A stretch of DNA of 64,000 nucleotides from Thermus sp. LT1-2-5 (GTDB lineage: Bacteria; Deinococcota; Deinococci; Deinococcales; Thermaceae): assembly GCF_040363165.1 (NCBI RefSeq), contig NZ_BSRG01000001.1:248001-312000 (forward strand), given 5' to 3'. The notes below the pieces were generated by a model that was given only the letters and a program-made list of their open reading frames with translations, was not told the DNA's origin and searched no databases. This document shows, piece after piece, positions 11,000-21,119 of this stretch (positions are counted from its first letter, which is position 1; the number at the start of each line of letters is the position of its first letter). The position numbers and the translations under genes are program-made.

Positions 11000-12072
11000 T
11001 AGGTAGATTTTAAGGCTAGCCGTTCCAATTCCTCCGCCAGCCGCTTGGCACTTAAAGCGTTGGTCCGTTCCCCTAAAACGCGCGCCCGCCCCTGCTCGCC
11101 CATACGCTGGGCTTCTTGGGGGTGGTGCATGAGCCAGCGCACCGCTTCCGCAATAGCCCTTGGAGAAGGTTTGATGAGAAGCCCCTCATTAGGGGAAATT
11201 ACCTCTTGCTGGGGGGGGTGCGCGCTGGCGATGACGGGAAGGCCAGAGGCCATGCCTTCCAGGATTACCAGACCTGGATTGTCCGCTAGTGTGGGGAAAA
11301 GCACGGCATCAGAGGCTCGGTAAAGCTCTGCGGTGTCGTTTTGGCCCCCCAGGAAGCGCACGTTGGATATGCCCAAGGATTGGGCAAGCCAGCGAAGGGG
11401 GTGCGCCCATGTGCCTTCCCCCGCCAGCAGAAAATCGGCCTCTACATGTTGGGCGGCGAGAACGATGGAAAGTTGGTTTTTCTCCGGGGTAAATCGGGCT
11501 GGTGTGAGCAGGGTGAAGCGTGTAAGCCCTAGCTTCTTTCGCAACCAAGCGCGTTCTTCCGGGCTGGGTGGACGGAAGCGATCGGGATCAACGCCCACGG
11601 GGACCACCTGAGCCTCAAGGCCAAAATGGCGGCGTATGTAGCCCGCTGCCCATTGGGTGCCCACGAAAATGGCGTCAGCCATGGCTACTCTGCGGGCTTT
11701 GGTGATGCGATAGATAAAGCGGTACAAGCGCTTCAGGCCCAAGGGATAATGGTATTCGAGTTGATCGTGGAGAAATACGCTTCTAGGCCGGGGTAAAAAG
11801 GGTAAGAGTTTGTACGTGGATGGAAACCACGCTTGAAGAACCCGCACATGCGCTTCTTGGGTTAGGCGAACCAGCTGGTTTAGACGGGTGTAGGTATACG
11901 TGGCTACACCTCTGTGGTTGAGGGTCTGGATTAGATACTCCAATTTGGGATTGTCGGGTAAGTAAACAGCGGGTTGGATTCCGTGAAGGGACAAACGGGG
12001 CAGGGTTTCCAGTAGCCATATCTCACTTCCTGCAATACGAGGGGCATCGGTTAGAAATGCGACCCTAAGCAT
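10999..12072 (-). CDS. GT4-type glycosyltransferase (tandem paralogue A)
   Basis: A 357-residue GT-B protein starting at ATG 12072, seven bases after a GGAG site. The open frame extends seven codons further, but only inside the neighbour. Shared landmarks with the next gene are FLTDA, GSEIWL, FLHDQLEYHYPLG and TPARFTPEKN, showing a duplicated pair. The retaining-GT EX7E motif has Asp in the first position (DNPGLVILE), which may alter or weaken activity. G+C is visibly lower than in flanking genes and A/T-ending codons are common, suggesting acquisition from another source. Confidence 0.85.
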   Translation of the reverse strand: MLRVAFLTDAPRIAGSEIWLLETLPRLSLHGIQPAVYLPDNPKLEYLIQTLNHRGVATYTYTRLNQLVRLTQEAHVRVLQAWFPSTYKLLPFLPRPRSVFLHDQLEYHYPLGLKRLYRFIYRITKARRVAMADAIFVGTQWAAGYIRRHFGLEAQVVPVGVDPDRFRPPSPEERAWLRKKLGLTRFTLLTPARFTPEKNQLSIVLAAQHVEADFLLAGEGTWAHPLRWLAQSLGISNVRFLGGQNDTAELYRASDAVLFPTLADNPGLVILEGMASGLPVIASAHPPQQEVISPNEGLLIKPSPRAIAEAVRWLMHHPQEAQRMGEQGRARVLGERTNALSAKRLAEELERLALKST

Positions 12073-13117
12073 TGACGATCTCCAAAAGCACACACTTTAG
12101 ATGGAGTGCGGCTTTTTGAAGCGTGTGTTCCCTGAGAACTCGTCTGCGAGCTTGGATGCCGAGTTCGGGCTTAGTCAAGGCCTTGGTCAAGGCCCTAGCG
12201 AGGCGCCAGGGGAAAGGGGGGACGATAAACCCCTCCACCCCGTCTGTCAGGAGCTCTTTTTGCGCGGGAATGGGGGTGGTCACCACGGGAAGCCCGGAGG
12301 CCATGGCCTCGAGGGTGGCCAGGGATTGGTTCTCCCCTAGGGTAGGAAGAAGCATGGCATCTGCAACCCGGTAGAGCTCGGGCATGTCTTCCCTTCGGCC
12401 CAGGAAACGCGCATTGTGGAGGTTTAGGGCTCGGGCGAGACCTTGCCAAAGACGGAGAAGCTCTCCGGTGCCTACAAGGAGGAAGATGACTTGGGGAAGG
12501 AGCTTGGCGGTCAGAAGCACGGCCAGATGGTTCTTTTCCGGGCTCATCCGAGCGGGGACTAGGACCACGGGCCCTTCCAGTGTGTAACGTGCGCGCAGGG
12601 TCTGTTTTTCTCCAGTAAGCGGCGGTCGGAAGCGGTTCGTGTCTACCCCGTTCGGTACGGGGTACACTCGCTGCAACCCGTGAACTTCCCGCAGCCACCG
12701 TGCGGCCCACTGCGAGACGGTGATGACCGCTTGCGCCCGGCGCAGGTTTGGGACTTGGAGCACTCGGTATCCAAGCCGGTACAGGTAACGACCCCCGAGG
12801 GGGTAAAAGATTTCTATTTGGTCGTGTACTAGTGGAACTAGATGCGGAAAGCGCTTATAAAATTTCTGGAAACTTTGGGGGTACCAAGCCGAGGCCACCA
12901 CAAGATCGTAGCTTTCAGGTAGCTCCTCTAGGCGAGTATAGGCGTGTACGGGGATGCCGGCTTGTTCTAGGGATTGGCGTATGGATAGGTTTCCCGCAGC
13001 AGAAGGCATGGCGGCCTCAGGGCGTAGCCCGAGGAGCTTAAGCCGCGGCAACATCTCCCTGAGGTAGACTTCACTTCCTCCGATGGTCTTAGCATCGGTG
13101 AGAAAAAGTACCTTCAC
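12065..13117 (-). CDS. GT4-type glycosyltransferase (tandem paralogue B)
   Basis: A 350-residue GT-B protein, sister of the preceding gene: FLTDAKTIGGSEVYL at the N-terminus, VHDQIEIFYPLGG in the middle, PARMSPEKNH, and an intact EX7E motif in ENQSLATLEA. It probably adds a sugar to a cell-surface glycan or glycolipid together with the neighbouring enzymes. It overlaps the downstream GT by eight bases and the upstream pcp gene by four, forming one leftward unit. G+C is somewhat below the window average. Substrate unknown. Confidence 0.85.
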   Translation of the reverse strand: MKVLFLTDAKTIGGSEVYLREMLPRLKLLGLRPEAAMPSAAGNLSIRQSLEQAGIPVHAYTRLEELPESYDLVVASAWYPQSFQKFYKRFPHLVPLVHDQIEIFYPLGGRYLYRLGYRVLQVPNLRRAQAVITVSQWAARWLREVHGLQRVYPVPNGVDTNRFRPPLTGEKQTLRARYTLEGPVVLVPARMSPEKNHLAVLLTAKLLPQVIFLLVGTGELLRLWQGLARALNLHNARFLGRREDMPELYRVADAMLLPTLGENQSLATLEAMASGLPVVTTPIPAQKELLTDGVEGFIVPPFPWRLARALTKALTKPELGIQARRRVLREHTLQKAALHLKCVLLEIVNA

Positions 13118-13692
13118 AGCATCTCCAGAAGGATTTCCACGGCCCTGGCTTGTTCGCTCAGGGGCACGTAAGGGCCACCTTTTTCCCGGGCTAGGGTTTC
13201 GTCAGAAGGCAGATGGACGAAAAGTACGGGCACGGAAGTGGGCAGGTGGAACAAGGAGAGGTAAAAGGCTTGGTTGCACAGGTAGCTTCCCGCGGAGAGG
13301 CTTGCCCGGGCGGGGATGCCCGCTTCCTGGAGCCGCCGCAAGCCTTCCTTGATGGGAAAGCGGGCAGGGAGGGCCAGGGGGCCATTTGGCACCACCTCCT
13401 CGTCTAGCTTTAAGGTACCCCGATTGTCCGGCTGATCGAAGTCCAGAAGGTTTACGGCTAGGCGTTCCAGGGTGATAAGGGAGCGGTTTGCCGCCAAGCC
13501 CAGGTGTAAGACGCCCTCGGGGCTTAGGGCGTGCAGGGACCGCAACGTTTCCGGGAGCGCCTCGGCGTCCACGGGCAAAAGGGCGGTGTGCACGGGCCTA
13601 TTCCCCACCCTTTGGGGAAGGAGGGGAAGCAAGGCGGCGGAAGGGTTGTGCGGTAGACCGCCGAAGGGTTCGAAACCGGTGACCAGGAGCAT
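13114..13692 (-). CDS. pcp: Pyroglutamyl-peptidase I
   Basis: A 192-residue cysteine peptidase that removes N-terminal 5-oxoproline from peptides. Family motifs are visible: TGFEPFGG and NPS at the N-terminus, the catalytic Cys in SAGSYLCNQAF and the catalytic His in FVHLPSDE. ATG 13692 starts the protein at MLLVTGFEPFGG; an ATG ten codons earlier lies within the -10 box and is unlikely. It heads the leftward run into the two divergent-composition GT genes. A fused 5-oxoprolinase elsewhere in the window (58841-60379) could use its product. Confidence 0.92.
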   Translation of the reverse strand: MLLVTGFEPFGGLPHNPSAALLPLLPQRVGNRPVHTALLPVDAEALPETLRSLHALSPEGVLHLGLAANRSLITLERLAVNLLDFDQPDNRGTLKLDEEVVPNGPLALPARFPIKEGLRRLQEAGIPARASLSAGSYLCNQAFYLSLFHLPTSVPVLFVHLPSDETLAREKGGPYVPLSEQARAVEILLEML

Positions 13693-13710
13693 GGCGCAAC
13701 CTGAGGCGCC

Positions 13711-13716
13711 ATTATA
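13711..13716 (-). promoter_or_regulatory. -10 box of pcp and the downstream glycosyltransferases
   Basis: The minus strand reads TATAAT, a perfect -10 consensus, 18 bases before the pcp ATG. No good -35 is visible at 16-18 bases; that region is occupied by the FadR-like operator at 13728-13742. Confidence 0.5.
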
Positions 13717-13727
13717 GTCCACTTATC

Positions 13728-13742
13728 CTTGACTCGGTATAA
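13728..13742. promoter_or_regulatory. FadR-like operator between pcp and degV
   Basis: CTTGACTCGGTATAA differs by only three bases from the operator before the fad operon (TTTGACTCAGTATAA) and shares its GACT-N-RGT-N-TAA core with the one at 41278. It lies just before the degV ATG and over the expected -35 zone of pcp, so a bound repressor could affect both directions. Confidence 0.55.
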
Positions 13743-13743
13743 G

Positions 13744-14589
13744 ATGGAGGGCGTGGAACTGGGCCTCGTGACCGACACGGCGGCGGATCTCTCGCCCAAG
13801 GTCCTTCAAGAGGAAGCGGTGGGCCTTGTGCCCATTTACGTTCACCTAGCGGGGCGCCGGTACAAGGACTGGCAAGAGCTCACCCCCGATGCCCTCTATC
13901 AAGCCATGCGAGCCGGGGCGGAGCCGGTGACCGAGCCCCCGAGTGTGGAGGATTTCGCCGAGGTGTACGAGCGGTACCTTCAGGTCTACGACCGCCTCCT
14001 TTCCATCCATGTGTCCGGGGAGCTATCCAAAACCGTGGACCGGGCCCGGGAGGCGGCCTTGAAGGTGGCCCCGACCCGCATCCGGGTAGTGGACTCGGGC
14101 ATGGTATCCGCTGGGCTTGGGGCCATGGTGCTCCGAGCGGTGGAGATGCTCAAAGGGGGGGCAGAGGAAGAGGAGGTGGTGCGGGAGCTGGAAAGGCTTA
14201 AGCGTTCCAGCCTCTACTTCAGCGTGGCTGACCTATCCCACCTGGCCAGAAACGGTCGCCTGCCCCGCTTTGGCGAGGTGGTGGGGAACCTTTTGGGCCT
14301 CAGGCCTATTTTGCGCATCGAAAAGGGGCATATCCGCTTCCTGAGGGTGGCGAGGGAAAACGCTGTGCCCGAGATCTTGGCCCGCTTGGTGTTGGAAGAG
14401 TTCAGAGGGCGCTCCGCCCGCATCACCATCGCCCACACCGACGCCAAGAGCGAGTGGATTGAGGGGTTAAAGAAAGGCTTGGAAACGGCCTTGCGTCTGG
14501 AGCGGGGCCGCATCACCCGTTCCGGGGCCACCATCGCCGCCAACGTGGGCCTTGGGGCTTTAGCCGTGCACGCTTATTCGGTAGAATGA
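13744..14589 (+). CDS. DegV family fatty-acid-binding protein
   Basis: A 281-residue protein with the DegV N-terminal [20 protein letters not shown] in the fatty-acid-binding region, [12 protein letters not shown] and NLLGLRPIL. Family knowledge: DegV/FakB proteins hold a fatty acid and present it to the kinase FakA; no fakA is in the window. ATG 13744 is chosen over an upstream TTG that lies inside the operator. The 3' end overlaps mfd as ATGA. The FadR-like site in front fits a lipid role. Confidence 0.85.
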   Translation: MEGVELGLVTDTAADLSPKVLQEEAVGLVPIYVHLAGRRYKDWQELTPDALYQAMRAGAEPVTEPPSVEDFAEVYERYLQVYDRLLSIHVSGELSKTVDRAREAALKVAPTRIRVVDSGMVSAGLGAMVLRAVEMLKGGAEEEEVVRELERLKRSSLYFSVADLSHLARNGRLPRFGEVVGNLLGLRPILRIEKGHIRFLRVARENAVPEILARLVLEEFRGRSARITIAHTDAKSEWIEGLKKGLETALRLERGRITRSGATIAANVGLGALAVHAYSVE

Positions 14590-17549
14590 CGGGTGGCTCT
14601 TTGGGCCTACCCATGGACTTGGTTTTGAACGCTCTTTACGGCCACCGCGTGAGCGTGCCCCAGGTGGTGGCCGCTTGGCTCTTCGCCCAAGAAGCGGCCC
14701 CTGCGGTCCTCCTGGCCCCGGAAGACCGCCTACGGCGCTACCGCGACCTTTCCGCTTTTGGGGTTCCCGTTTATGTGAACCCGGGCCTCGAGGCCCTGGA
14801 GGAAAAGGCCTTGTTCGTCTTTTCCTACGAGGAGGCCCTGGCCCCCTTTCCCGAAGACCCCAGCTCCTGGCGCCTGGTCTTGGAGGTGGGCCGAACCTAC
14901 CCCCGGGAAGCCCTTCTATCCCGCCTCCTCCGGATGGGGTACGCCCGGGATGAGGACTACCGGGTCCTGGGGGAGGTGCTGGAGCTGGGGGAGGTGCGGC
15001 TGGAGTTCTTTGGGGACGAGCTAGAGCGGCTACGGGTGGCGGGGGAGGAGCGGCGCCGGCACATCCTCCTGCCCAAGCCGGGGAAGGTGGAAGGCTTTCA
15101 AAGCCACAAGATCCGCCATTTCCCCGGCCCCGTCTACCTGGACACCCCCGCCCTGGCCCCCAAGGCCCTTTGGCCCCTCTTGGCGGACCGGCCCCTGGTG
15201 GCCTTGGGCGGCGGGGTGGACCTACCCCCTTTGGACCTAGGGGTGCGGCCCCTTCCCCCGTACCGCGGAAGCCTAAAGGCGTTGGAAAAGGACCTCAAGC
15301 GCTGGCTCGAGGAGGGAAAACGCGTCCACCTCTTCGTGGGCCATGGCCGCACCCTGGACTACCTAAGACGGCGGTTTGCGGATTTGGGCCCCGTGGTGCG
15401 GGAGCGCTTCCCCGGTCCTAGGGGGCGCCTGACCCTCCTTACGGGGGCGTTTGAGGGAGGGGCGGAATGGGGGGAGGTGGTCCTCCTCACCGAGGCCTTG
15501 GTCTTCGCCACCGGGGGCGTGCGGGCCAGGCTTCGCAAAGGGGAAGGCCTGAGCGACCCGGGCGCCCTTGCCCCGGGGGACTACCTCATCCACCCCGAGC
15601 ACGGCATCGGGCAGTTCTTGGGCCTGGAAACCCGCGAGGTCCTGGGGGCGAGGCGGGACTACCTGGTCCTGCGCTACAAGGGGGAAGGACGGCTTTACCT
15701 CCCCGTGGAACAGCTCCCCCTTCTCAAGCGCCACCCCGGCACCACCGACGACCCGCCGGAGCTCTCCTCCCTGGGCAAGAACGAGTGGCAACGGGCCAAG
15801 GAGAAGGCCAGGAAGGATGTGGAGGAGCTTGCGGCGCGCCTCCTTGTGCTCCAGGCCAAGCGCAAGGCCACACCTGGGCGAGCCTTCCCCCCCTTGCCCG
15901 ACTGGGACCCTTTGGTGGAGGCAGGCTTTCCTTACGCCCTCACCCCCGACCAAAAGCAGGCCCTAGAGGAGGTGCTTAAAGACCTGGAAAGCCCTCATCC
16001 CATGGACCGCCTGGTCTCGGGGGACGTGGGCTTCGGCAAGACGGAGGTGGCCCTGAGGGCCGCCCACCGGGTGGTGGGGCACGGGGCCCAAGTGGCCTTT
16101 TTGGTGCCCACCACCCTCCTCGCCGAGCAACACGGCAAGACCTTCCGGGAACGCTTTCAGGGACTCCCCGTACGGGTGGCGGTCCTCTCCCGCTTCACCC
16201 CAGAGAAGGAGGAGGCGGAAATCCTTAAAGGCCTTGCCGAGGGTAGGGTGGACATCGTCATCGGCACCCACCGCCTTCTCCAGCCCGATGTGTGCTTCAA
16301 GGACTTGGGCCTCCTCATCGTGGACGAGGAGCACCGCTTTGGGGTGGCCCAAAAGGAAAGGATCCGCGAGCTACGAGCCCATGTGGATACCCTTTACCTC
16401 TCCGCCACGCCCATTCCCCGCACCCTTTACTCGGCCCTGGTGGGGCTGAAGGACCTGTCCAGCATCAAGACCCCGCCCCCGGGCCGCAAACCCATAAAGA
16501 CCTTCCTCGCCCCCTTCGACCCGCTTTTGGTGCGGGAGGCCATCCTCTTGGAGCTGGAGCGGGGGGGCAAGGTCTTTTACGTCCACGACCGGGTGGCTTC
16601 CATCGAGGCTCGGCGGCGCTACCTGGAGAACCTGGTCCCCGAGGCCCGCATCGGGGTGGTCCACGGGCAGATGCCGGAGGCTCTGGTGGAGGAGACCATG
16701 CTCCTCTTCGCCGAGGGGGCCTACGATGTCCTTGTGGCCACCACCATCATCGAGTCGGGGCTGGACGTGCCCGAGGCGGGCACCATCCTCATTGAGCGGG
16801 CGGACCGATTGGGCTTGGCCACCCTCTACCAGCTCCGGGGCCGCGTGGGCCGCCGGGACCAGGAAGCTTACGCCTACCTCTTCCACCCACCCCGGCTCAC
16901 GGAGGCGGCGGAGAAGCGCCTCGCCGCCATTGCCGACCTTTCGGACCTGGGCTCGGGCCACCTCCTGGCGGAGAAGGACATGGAGATCCGGGGGGTGGGG
17001 AACCTGTTAGGCCCCGAGCAGCACGGGCACATCCGGGCCCTTTCCCTGGAGGTCTACACCGAGCTCTTGGAGGAGGCCATACGCAAGCTCAAAGGGGAGG
17101 TCAAGGAGGAAAGGCCCCACGTCACCCTGGACCTCGCCCTTTCTGCCCGACTGCCCGCGGAGTACGTGGGGAGCCTCGAGGCCAGGAGCCGCTACTATGG
17201 CCGCTTTGCCGAGGCGAGGAGCTTGGCGGAGCTTTCCCGGCTGGTGCGGGAACTGAAGGAGCGCTACGGGCCCTTGCCCGAGGAGGCGGAAAACTTTGTG
17301 AACCTGGCTAGGCTCCGCTTGGTGGCGGAGCGCAAGGGCGTGGTTTCCCTCACGGAGGACCTCACCCACCTGCAGGTGGTCTTTGACCATTGGCCTTTGG
17401 ACTACGACGCTCGAGGGCTGAGGACGCTTCCTTTCCGCCTGGAGATCCATCAGTACCCCCCTGGCTTCCGCTTGGAGAAGAAAGGTCTAAAGCCCCGGGA
17501 GTACCCCGAGGCTCTTCTGCAGGCGCTTTACCTGTTTGCGGACAGGTAA
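14586..17549 (+). CDS. mfd: Transcription-repair coupling factor
   Basis: A 987-residue Mfd, slightly short of the enterobacterial protein, as usual for this phylum. Order: UvrB-like N-terminal half, RNA-polymerase-interaction CarD-like domain near [17 protein letters not shown] (residues ~330-390), then an SF2 translocase with Walker [29 protein letters not shown] and [20 protein letters not shown]-terminal UvrA-binding mimic domain follows. It pushes stalled RNA polymerase off lesions and recruits UvrA. The first ATG overlaps the degV stop; ATG 14613 is an alternative. Confidence 0.96.
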   Translation: MTGGSLGLPMDLVLNALYGHRVSVPQVVAAWLFAQEAAPAVLLAPEDRLRRYRDLSAFGVPVYVNPGLEALEEKALFVFSYEEALAPFPEDPSSWRLVLEVGRTYPREALLSRLLRMGYARDEDYRVLGEVLELGEVRLEFFGDELERLRVAGEERRRHILLPKPGKVEGFQSHKIRHFPGPVYLDTPALAPKALWPLLADRPLVALGGGVDLPPLDLGVRPLPPYRGSLKALEKDLKRWLEEGKRVHLFVGHGRTLDYLRRRFADLGPVVRERFPGPRGRLTLLTGAFEGGAEWGEVVLLTEALVFATGGVRARLRKGEGLSDPGALAPGDYLIHPEHGIGQFLGLETREVLGARRDYLVLRYKGEGRLYLPVEQLPLLKRHPGTTDDPPELSSLGKNEWQRAKEKARKDVEELAARLLVLQAKRKATPGRAFPPLPDWDPLVEAGFPYALTPDQKQALEEVLKDLESPHPMDRLVSGDVGFGKTEVALRAAHRVVGHGAQVAFLVPTTLLAEQHGKTFRERFQGLPVRVAVLSRFTPEKEEAEILKGLAEGRVDIVIGTHRLLQPDVCFKDLGLLIVDEEHRFGVAQKERIRELRAHVDTLYLSATPIPRTLYSALVGLKDLSSIKTPPPGRKPIKTFLAPFDPLLVREAILLELERGGKVFYVHDRVASIEARRRYLENLVPEARIGVVHGQMPEALVEETMLLFAEGAYDVLVATTIIESGLDVPEAGTILIERADRLGLATLYQLRGRVGRRDQEAYAYLFHPPRLTEAAEKRLAAIADLSDLGSGHLLAEKDMEIRGVGNLLGPEQHGHIRALSLEVYTELLEEAIRKLKGEVKEERPHVTLDLALSARLPAEYVGSLEARSRYYGRFAEARSLAELSRLVRELKERYGPLPEEAENFVNLARLRLVAERKGVVSLTEDLTHLQVVFDHWPLDYDARGLRTLPFRLEIHQYPPGFRLEKKGLKPREYPEALLQALYLFADR

Positions 17550-17561
17550 TGCGCATCCCCT

Positions 17562-17590
17562 TTGACACCGGACCGTCCTCGCCGTAAACT
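17562..17590 (+). promoter_or_regulatory. Promoter of the beta-oxidation operon
   Basis: A -35 TTGACA (17562-17567) and a -10 TAAACT (17585-17590) are separated by exactly 17 bases, the best promoter in the window. It begins 12 bases after the mfd stop, and its last base is the first base of the FadR-like operator. Confidence 0.8.
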
Positions 17591-17604
17591 TTGACTCAGT
17601 ATAA
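17590..17604. promoter_or_regulatory. FadR-like operator before the fad operon
   Basis: TTTGACTCAGTATAA covers the end of the -10 and the expected transcription start. It matches all but one position of the motif TTRNACYNRGTNYAA that I recall for the Thermus thermophilus TetR-family repressor FadR. Position over the start site suggests repression, relieved by long-chain acyl-CoA. Confidence 0.7.
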
Positions 17605-17614
17605 GGAGGTGGCC

Positions 17615-19906
17615 ATGATCAAGAAGGTAGGCGTGGTGGGCGCAGGGACCATGGGCAGTGGGATCGCATCCCTGGTGGCCAGCGCCGGGATCCCCGTGGT
17701 CCTTCTGGACCTGCCCGGTAAAGAGGACCGCAACGAGTGGGCCAAGCGGGGTCTGGAACGTGCCCTCAAGGCCAAACCCGCGGCCTTCATGGACCCGGAG
17801 CTTGCTCGCTATGTGGAAATCGGCAACACCGAGGACCACCTGGACAAGCTAAAGGACTGCGACTGGGTGGTGGAGGCCATCATAGAGAAGCCCGAGCCCA
17901 AGCGGGCGCTCTACGAAAAGCTGGAGGCCATTCTCAAGCCCACCGCTATCGTCAGCTCCAACACCAGCGGCATCCCCATGGCGGTCCTCCTTCAGGGGCG
18001 CTCTGAAGCTTTCCGGCGCCGCTTCCTGGGCACGCACTTCTTCAACCCCCCCCGCTACCTCCACCTCCTAGAGCTCATCCCCACGCCCGAAACCGCCCCT
18101 GAGGTTCTGGCGGAGATCCGCCGCTTCGGCGAGCGCATCTTGGGTAAGGGCACCGTCTTGGCCAAGGACCGGCCGGGCTTCATCGCCAACCGTTTGGGCG
18201 TGTACGGGATGGTCCAGGCGGTGCGCCTTATGGAAACGCACGGCCTCACCATCGACGAGGTGGATGCCCTCACCGGGCCCCTCTTGGGCCGGCCCAACTC
18301 CGCCACCTTCCGCACCGCCGACCTCACGGGCCTGGACGTGCTCAAACTGGTGACGGAGGAGCTGGCCCAGGCTACCGGGGAGGACTTTGCCCTTCCCGCT
18401 TGGGTCTTGCGCCTGGTGGAGGAGGGCCGGCTTGGGGAGAAGTCGGGCCAAGGGTTCTACAAGCGGGTGAACGGGGAGATCCTCACCCTGGATTACCGGA
18501 CCCTGGAGTACGTGCCCCGGGCCAAGGTGGACGTCCCCGAGTTGCGCACCTTGCGGGAGTTACCCCTTGAGGAAAGGCTTCGCGGGGCCTTGGACCTGCC
18601 GGGCAAGTACGGGGCCTTCCTACGCGAGCTCTTCGCCCGCACCGCCCACTACACCTTGGAAAAGGCGGAGGAGATCGCCTACGACCTGGTTTCCGTGGAC
18701 CAAGCCTTGGAGTGGGGCTTTGGCTGGGAGGCGGGGCCTTTCAAGAATATGGACGCCGTGGGCCACCACCGGCTCACGGCTCTCCTGGCCGAGTTGGGCT
18801 TGGGTGAGCCCCCGCTTTTGCAACGGGCACAGGGGAGCTTCTACCGGGACGGAACCTACTTGGGCTTTGACGGGGCGTACCACCCCTTGCCCAAGCGGGA
18901 AGGCGTGATCTCCCTGAAGGCCCTTAAGGCGGAAGGGAAGACGCTTTTGGAGAGCAAGGAGGCGGCCCTTCTGGACCTAGGAGACGGGGTGGCCCTTTTG
19001 GAGTTCCGCACCAAGATGAACGCCATCGGGGAAGGGGTCATCCGCATGCTCCAGAAGAGCCTCGAGTACGTGGAGGAAAAGGGCTACGTGGGCCTCGTTA
19101 TCGGCAACGAGGACCCGCGGGCCTTCTCCGCCGGGGCCAACCTGGCCCTCATCCTTTCCCTGGCCCAAGAAGGGGACTGGGACGAGCTTTCCTTGGCGGT
19201 GCGGCAGTTCCAGAAAGCCTCCATGTCCTTACGCTACAGCCCCTTCCCCGTGGTAGTGGCGCCCTTTGGCCTCACCTTGGGCGGCGGGGCGGAGTTCACC
19301 CTGCATGCGGATGCGGTGCAGGCCCACGCCGAGCTGTACATGGGCCTGGTGGAAGCGGGGGTGGGGCTTTTGCCCGCTGGGGGGGGCACCAAGGAGATGC
19401 TCCTCCGCTTTACCCAGGAGCTCTTGCCCTACGAGGAGGCCGACCCCTTTGAGGGGGTGAAGCGGGCGTTTAACCTCATCGCCTTGGCCAAAACCTCCAC
19501 CAGCGCCCTCGAGGCCAAGAAGATGGGCTTCCTCCGCGACCGGGACCGGATCAGCATGAACCGGGACTTCCTCATCGCCGACGCCAAGCGGCGCGTCCTG
19601 GAGCTTGCCCCCGATTACCGCCCGCCCCTACCCCCGCGGGTGCGGGTATTGGGCAGCGAGGCCTTGGGCAACCTCCGCTACGCCGTGTGGGCGTTCCGCG
19701 AGGCAGGGGAGATCTCGGACCACGACATGCGCATCGGTCTGGAGATCGCTTACGTGCTTTCCGGCGGGGAAGGCCCGGTGCGGGAGGTGTCTGAGTGGGA
19801 CCTTCTGGACCTGGAGCGGGAAGCCTTCTTGAAGCTCCTCGGCACCCGCAAGACCCAAGAGCGCATCGCCTACACCCTTAAAACGGGCAAGCCCCTGAGG
19901 AACTAG
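17615..19906 (+). CDS. 3-hydroxyacyl-CoA dehydrogenase / enoyl-CoA hydratase (FadN/FadB-like)
   Basis: A 763-residue bifunctional beta-oxidation enzyme. The NAD-binding half comes first ([19 protein letters not shown], residues ~5-23; [25 protein letters not shown]). An enoyl-CoA hydratase/crotonase domain at the C-terminus ([29 protein letters not shown]) follows. This domain order matches the FadN type rather than E. coli FadB. ATG 17615 sits after AAGGAGGTG; a TTG 24 bases earlier lies inside the operator and is rejected. First gene of a three-gene operon with thiolase and acyl-CoA dehydrogenase. Confidence 0.93.
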   Translation: MIKKVGVVGAGTMGSGIASLVASAGIPVVLLDLPGKEDRNEWAKRGLERALKAKPAAFMDPELARYVEIGNTEDHLDKLKDCDWVVEAIIEKPEPKRALYEKLEAILKPTAIVSSNTSGIPMAVLLQGRSEAFRRRFLGTHFFNPPRYLHLLELIPTPETAPEVLAEIRRFGERILGKGTVLAKDRPGFIANRLGVYGMVQAVRLMETHGLTIDEVDALTGPLLGRPNSATFRTADLTGLDVLKLVTEELAQATGEDFALPAWVLRLVEEGRLGEKSGQGFYKRVNGEILTLDYRTLEYVPRAKVDVPELRTLRELPLEERLRGALDLPGKYGAFLRELFARTAHYTLEKAEEIAYDLVSVDQALEWGFGWEAGPFKNMDAVGHHRLTALLAELGLGEPPLLQRAQGSFYRDGTYLGFDGAYHPLPKREGVISLKALKAEGKTLLESKEAALLDLGDGVALLEFRTKMNAIGEGVIRMLQKSLEYVEEKGYVGLVIGNEDPRAFSAGANLALILSLAQEGDWDELSLAVRQFQKASMSLRYSPFPVVVAPFGLTLGGGAEFTLHADAVQAHAELYMGLVEAGVGLLPAGGGTKEMLLRFTQELLPYEEADPFEGVKRAFNLIALAKTSTSALEAKKMGFLRDRDRISMNRDFLIADAKRRVLELAPDYRPPLPPRVRVLGSEALGNLRYAVWAFREAGEISDHDMRIGLEIAYVLSGGEGPVREVSEWDLLDLEREAFLKLLGTRKTQERIAYTLKTGKPLRN

Positions 19907-19916
19907 AGGTGGGACC

Positions 19917-21110
19917 ATGCAGGAAGCGGTGATCGTTAGCGCAGTACGGAGCCCCGTGGCCCGGGGCAAGAAGGACGGGGCCTTGGCCGAACTCCATCCC
20001 GTGGACCTCTCGGCCCAGGTGATGCGGCACGCCGTGGAGCGGATCGGCCTTGACCCCAAGGAGGTGGAGGACGTCCTTTGGGGGTGCGCCATGCCTGAGG
20101 CGGCCCAGGGGTTGAACATCGCCCGCCTGGCCCTCCTCAGGGCGGGCTTTCCCGTGGAGGTGGCGGGGGCCACCGTCAACCGCTTCTGCTCCTCGGGCCT
20201 ACAAACCATTGCCATGGCCGCCCAGGCGGTGATGACCGGGATGGCCGATGCGGTGCTGGCGGGAGGGGTGGAGATGATGAGCCAGGTGCCCATGTCCGGC
20301 TTCCACACCCGGCTCCACCCCGACCTCACCCCCACCGAGTGGAACCCCGAAACCTACTCCACCTATATCGGCATGGGCTTCACCGCAGAGCGGGTGGCGG
20401 AGCGGTTTGGCATCAGCCGGGAAGACCAGGACCGCTGGGCGTACCGGAGCCACCAGAAGGCAGCGCAGGCTTGGGCCGAGGGCCGCTTTTCCGAGGTGGT
20501 GCCCATCCGGGTGCCCAAGGTGCGCTACCAGGGGACGAAGAAGCAGGTGGAGGAGAGGGTGTTTGACCGGGACGAGACGGTGCGCCCGGATACCAGCCTC
20601 GAGGCCCTGGCCAAGCTCCGCCCCGCTTTCAAGAAGGGGGGCACGGTGACCGCAGGGAACGCCAGCCCCTACTCCGACGGGGCCGCGGCGGTGGTGGTCA
20701 TGAGCCGGGAGAAGGCGGAGGCCTTGGGCCTGAAAGTCCTTGCCCGCTTCGTTAGCTTCGCCGTGGCGGGGGTGGAACCCGACGTGATGGGGATTGGCCC
20801 GGTGAAGGCCGTCCCTAAAGCCCTGGCGCGGGCGGGCCTCACCCTGGACCAGATCGACCTGATCGAGTTCAACGAAGCCTTCGCCGCCCAGGTTCTGGCG
20901 GTGATGCGCGCCCTGGGGATGCCGGAGGAGAAGACCAACGTGAACGGCGGGGCCATCGCCTTGGGCCACCCCTTGGGGGCCACGGGGGCCAAGCTCACGG
21001 CCCAGCTCATCAGCGAGCTATCCCGCCGTGGGGGCGGCTACGGCCTCGTCACCATGTGCATCGGCGGCGGCATGGGGGCTGCTGGCGTGTTTGAAGTCTA
21101 CCCTGCGTAG
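19917..21110 (+). CDS. fadA: Acetyl-CoA acyltransferase (3-ketoacyl-CoA thiolase)
   Basis: A 397-residue thiolase that cleaves 3-ketoacyl-CoA with CoA to acetyl-CoA and a shortened acyl-CoA. Nucleophilic Cys in [10 protein letters not shown], catalytic His in [14 protein letters not shown] and the second catalytic Cys in [10 protein letters not shown] are present. It lies 10 bases after the dehydrogenase/hydratase gene with a GAGGTGGG site and is followed nine bases later by the acyl-CoA dehydrogenase, giving a complete beta-oxidation cycle in one transcript. Confidence 0.94.
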   Translation: MQEAVIVSAVRSPVARGKKDGALAELHPVDLSAQVMRHAVERIGLDPKEVEDVLWGCAMPEAAQGLNIARLALLRAGFPVEVAGATVNRFCSSGLQTIAMAAQAVMTGMADAVLAGGVEMMSQVPMSGFHTRLHPDLTPTEWNPETYSTYIGMGFTAERVAERFGISREDQDRWAYRSHQKAAQAWAEGRFSEVVPIRVPKVRYQGTKKQVEERVFDRDETVRPDTSLEALAKLRPAFKKGGTVTAGNASPYSDGAAAVVVMSREKAEALGLKVLARFVSFAVAGVEPDVMGIGPVKAVPKALARAGLTLDQIDLIEFNEAFAAQVLAVMRALGMPEEKTNVNGGAIALGHPLGATGAKLTAQLISELSRRGGGYGLVTMCIGGGMGAAGVFEVYPA

Positions 21111-21119
21111 GAGGAAGCC

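Noticed and set aside
13729-13743. TTGACT and TATAAG before degV read as a -35/-10 promoter pair
   Set aside because: They are only three bases apart. The same sequence recurs over the -10 or start region of the fad and acyl-CoA dehydrogenase promoters, so it is better read as an operator.
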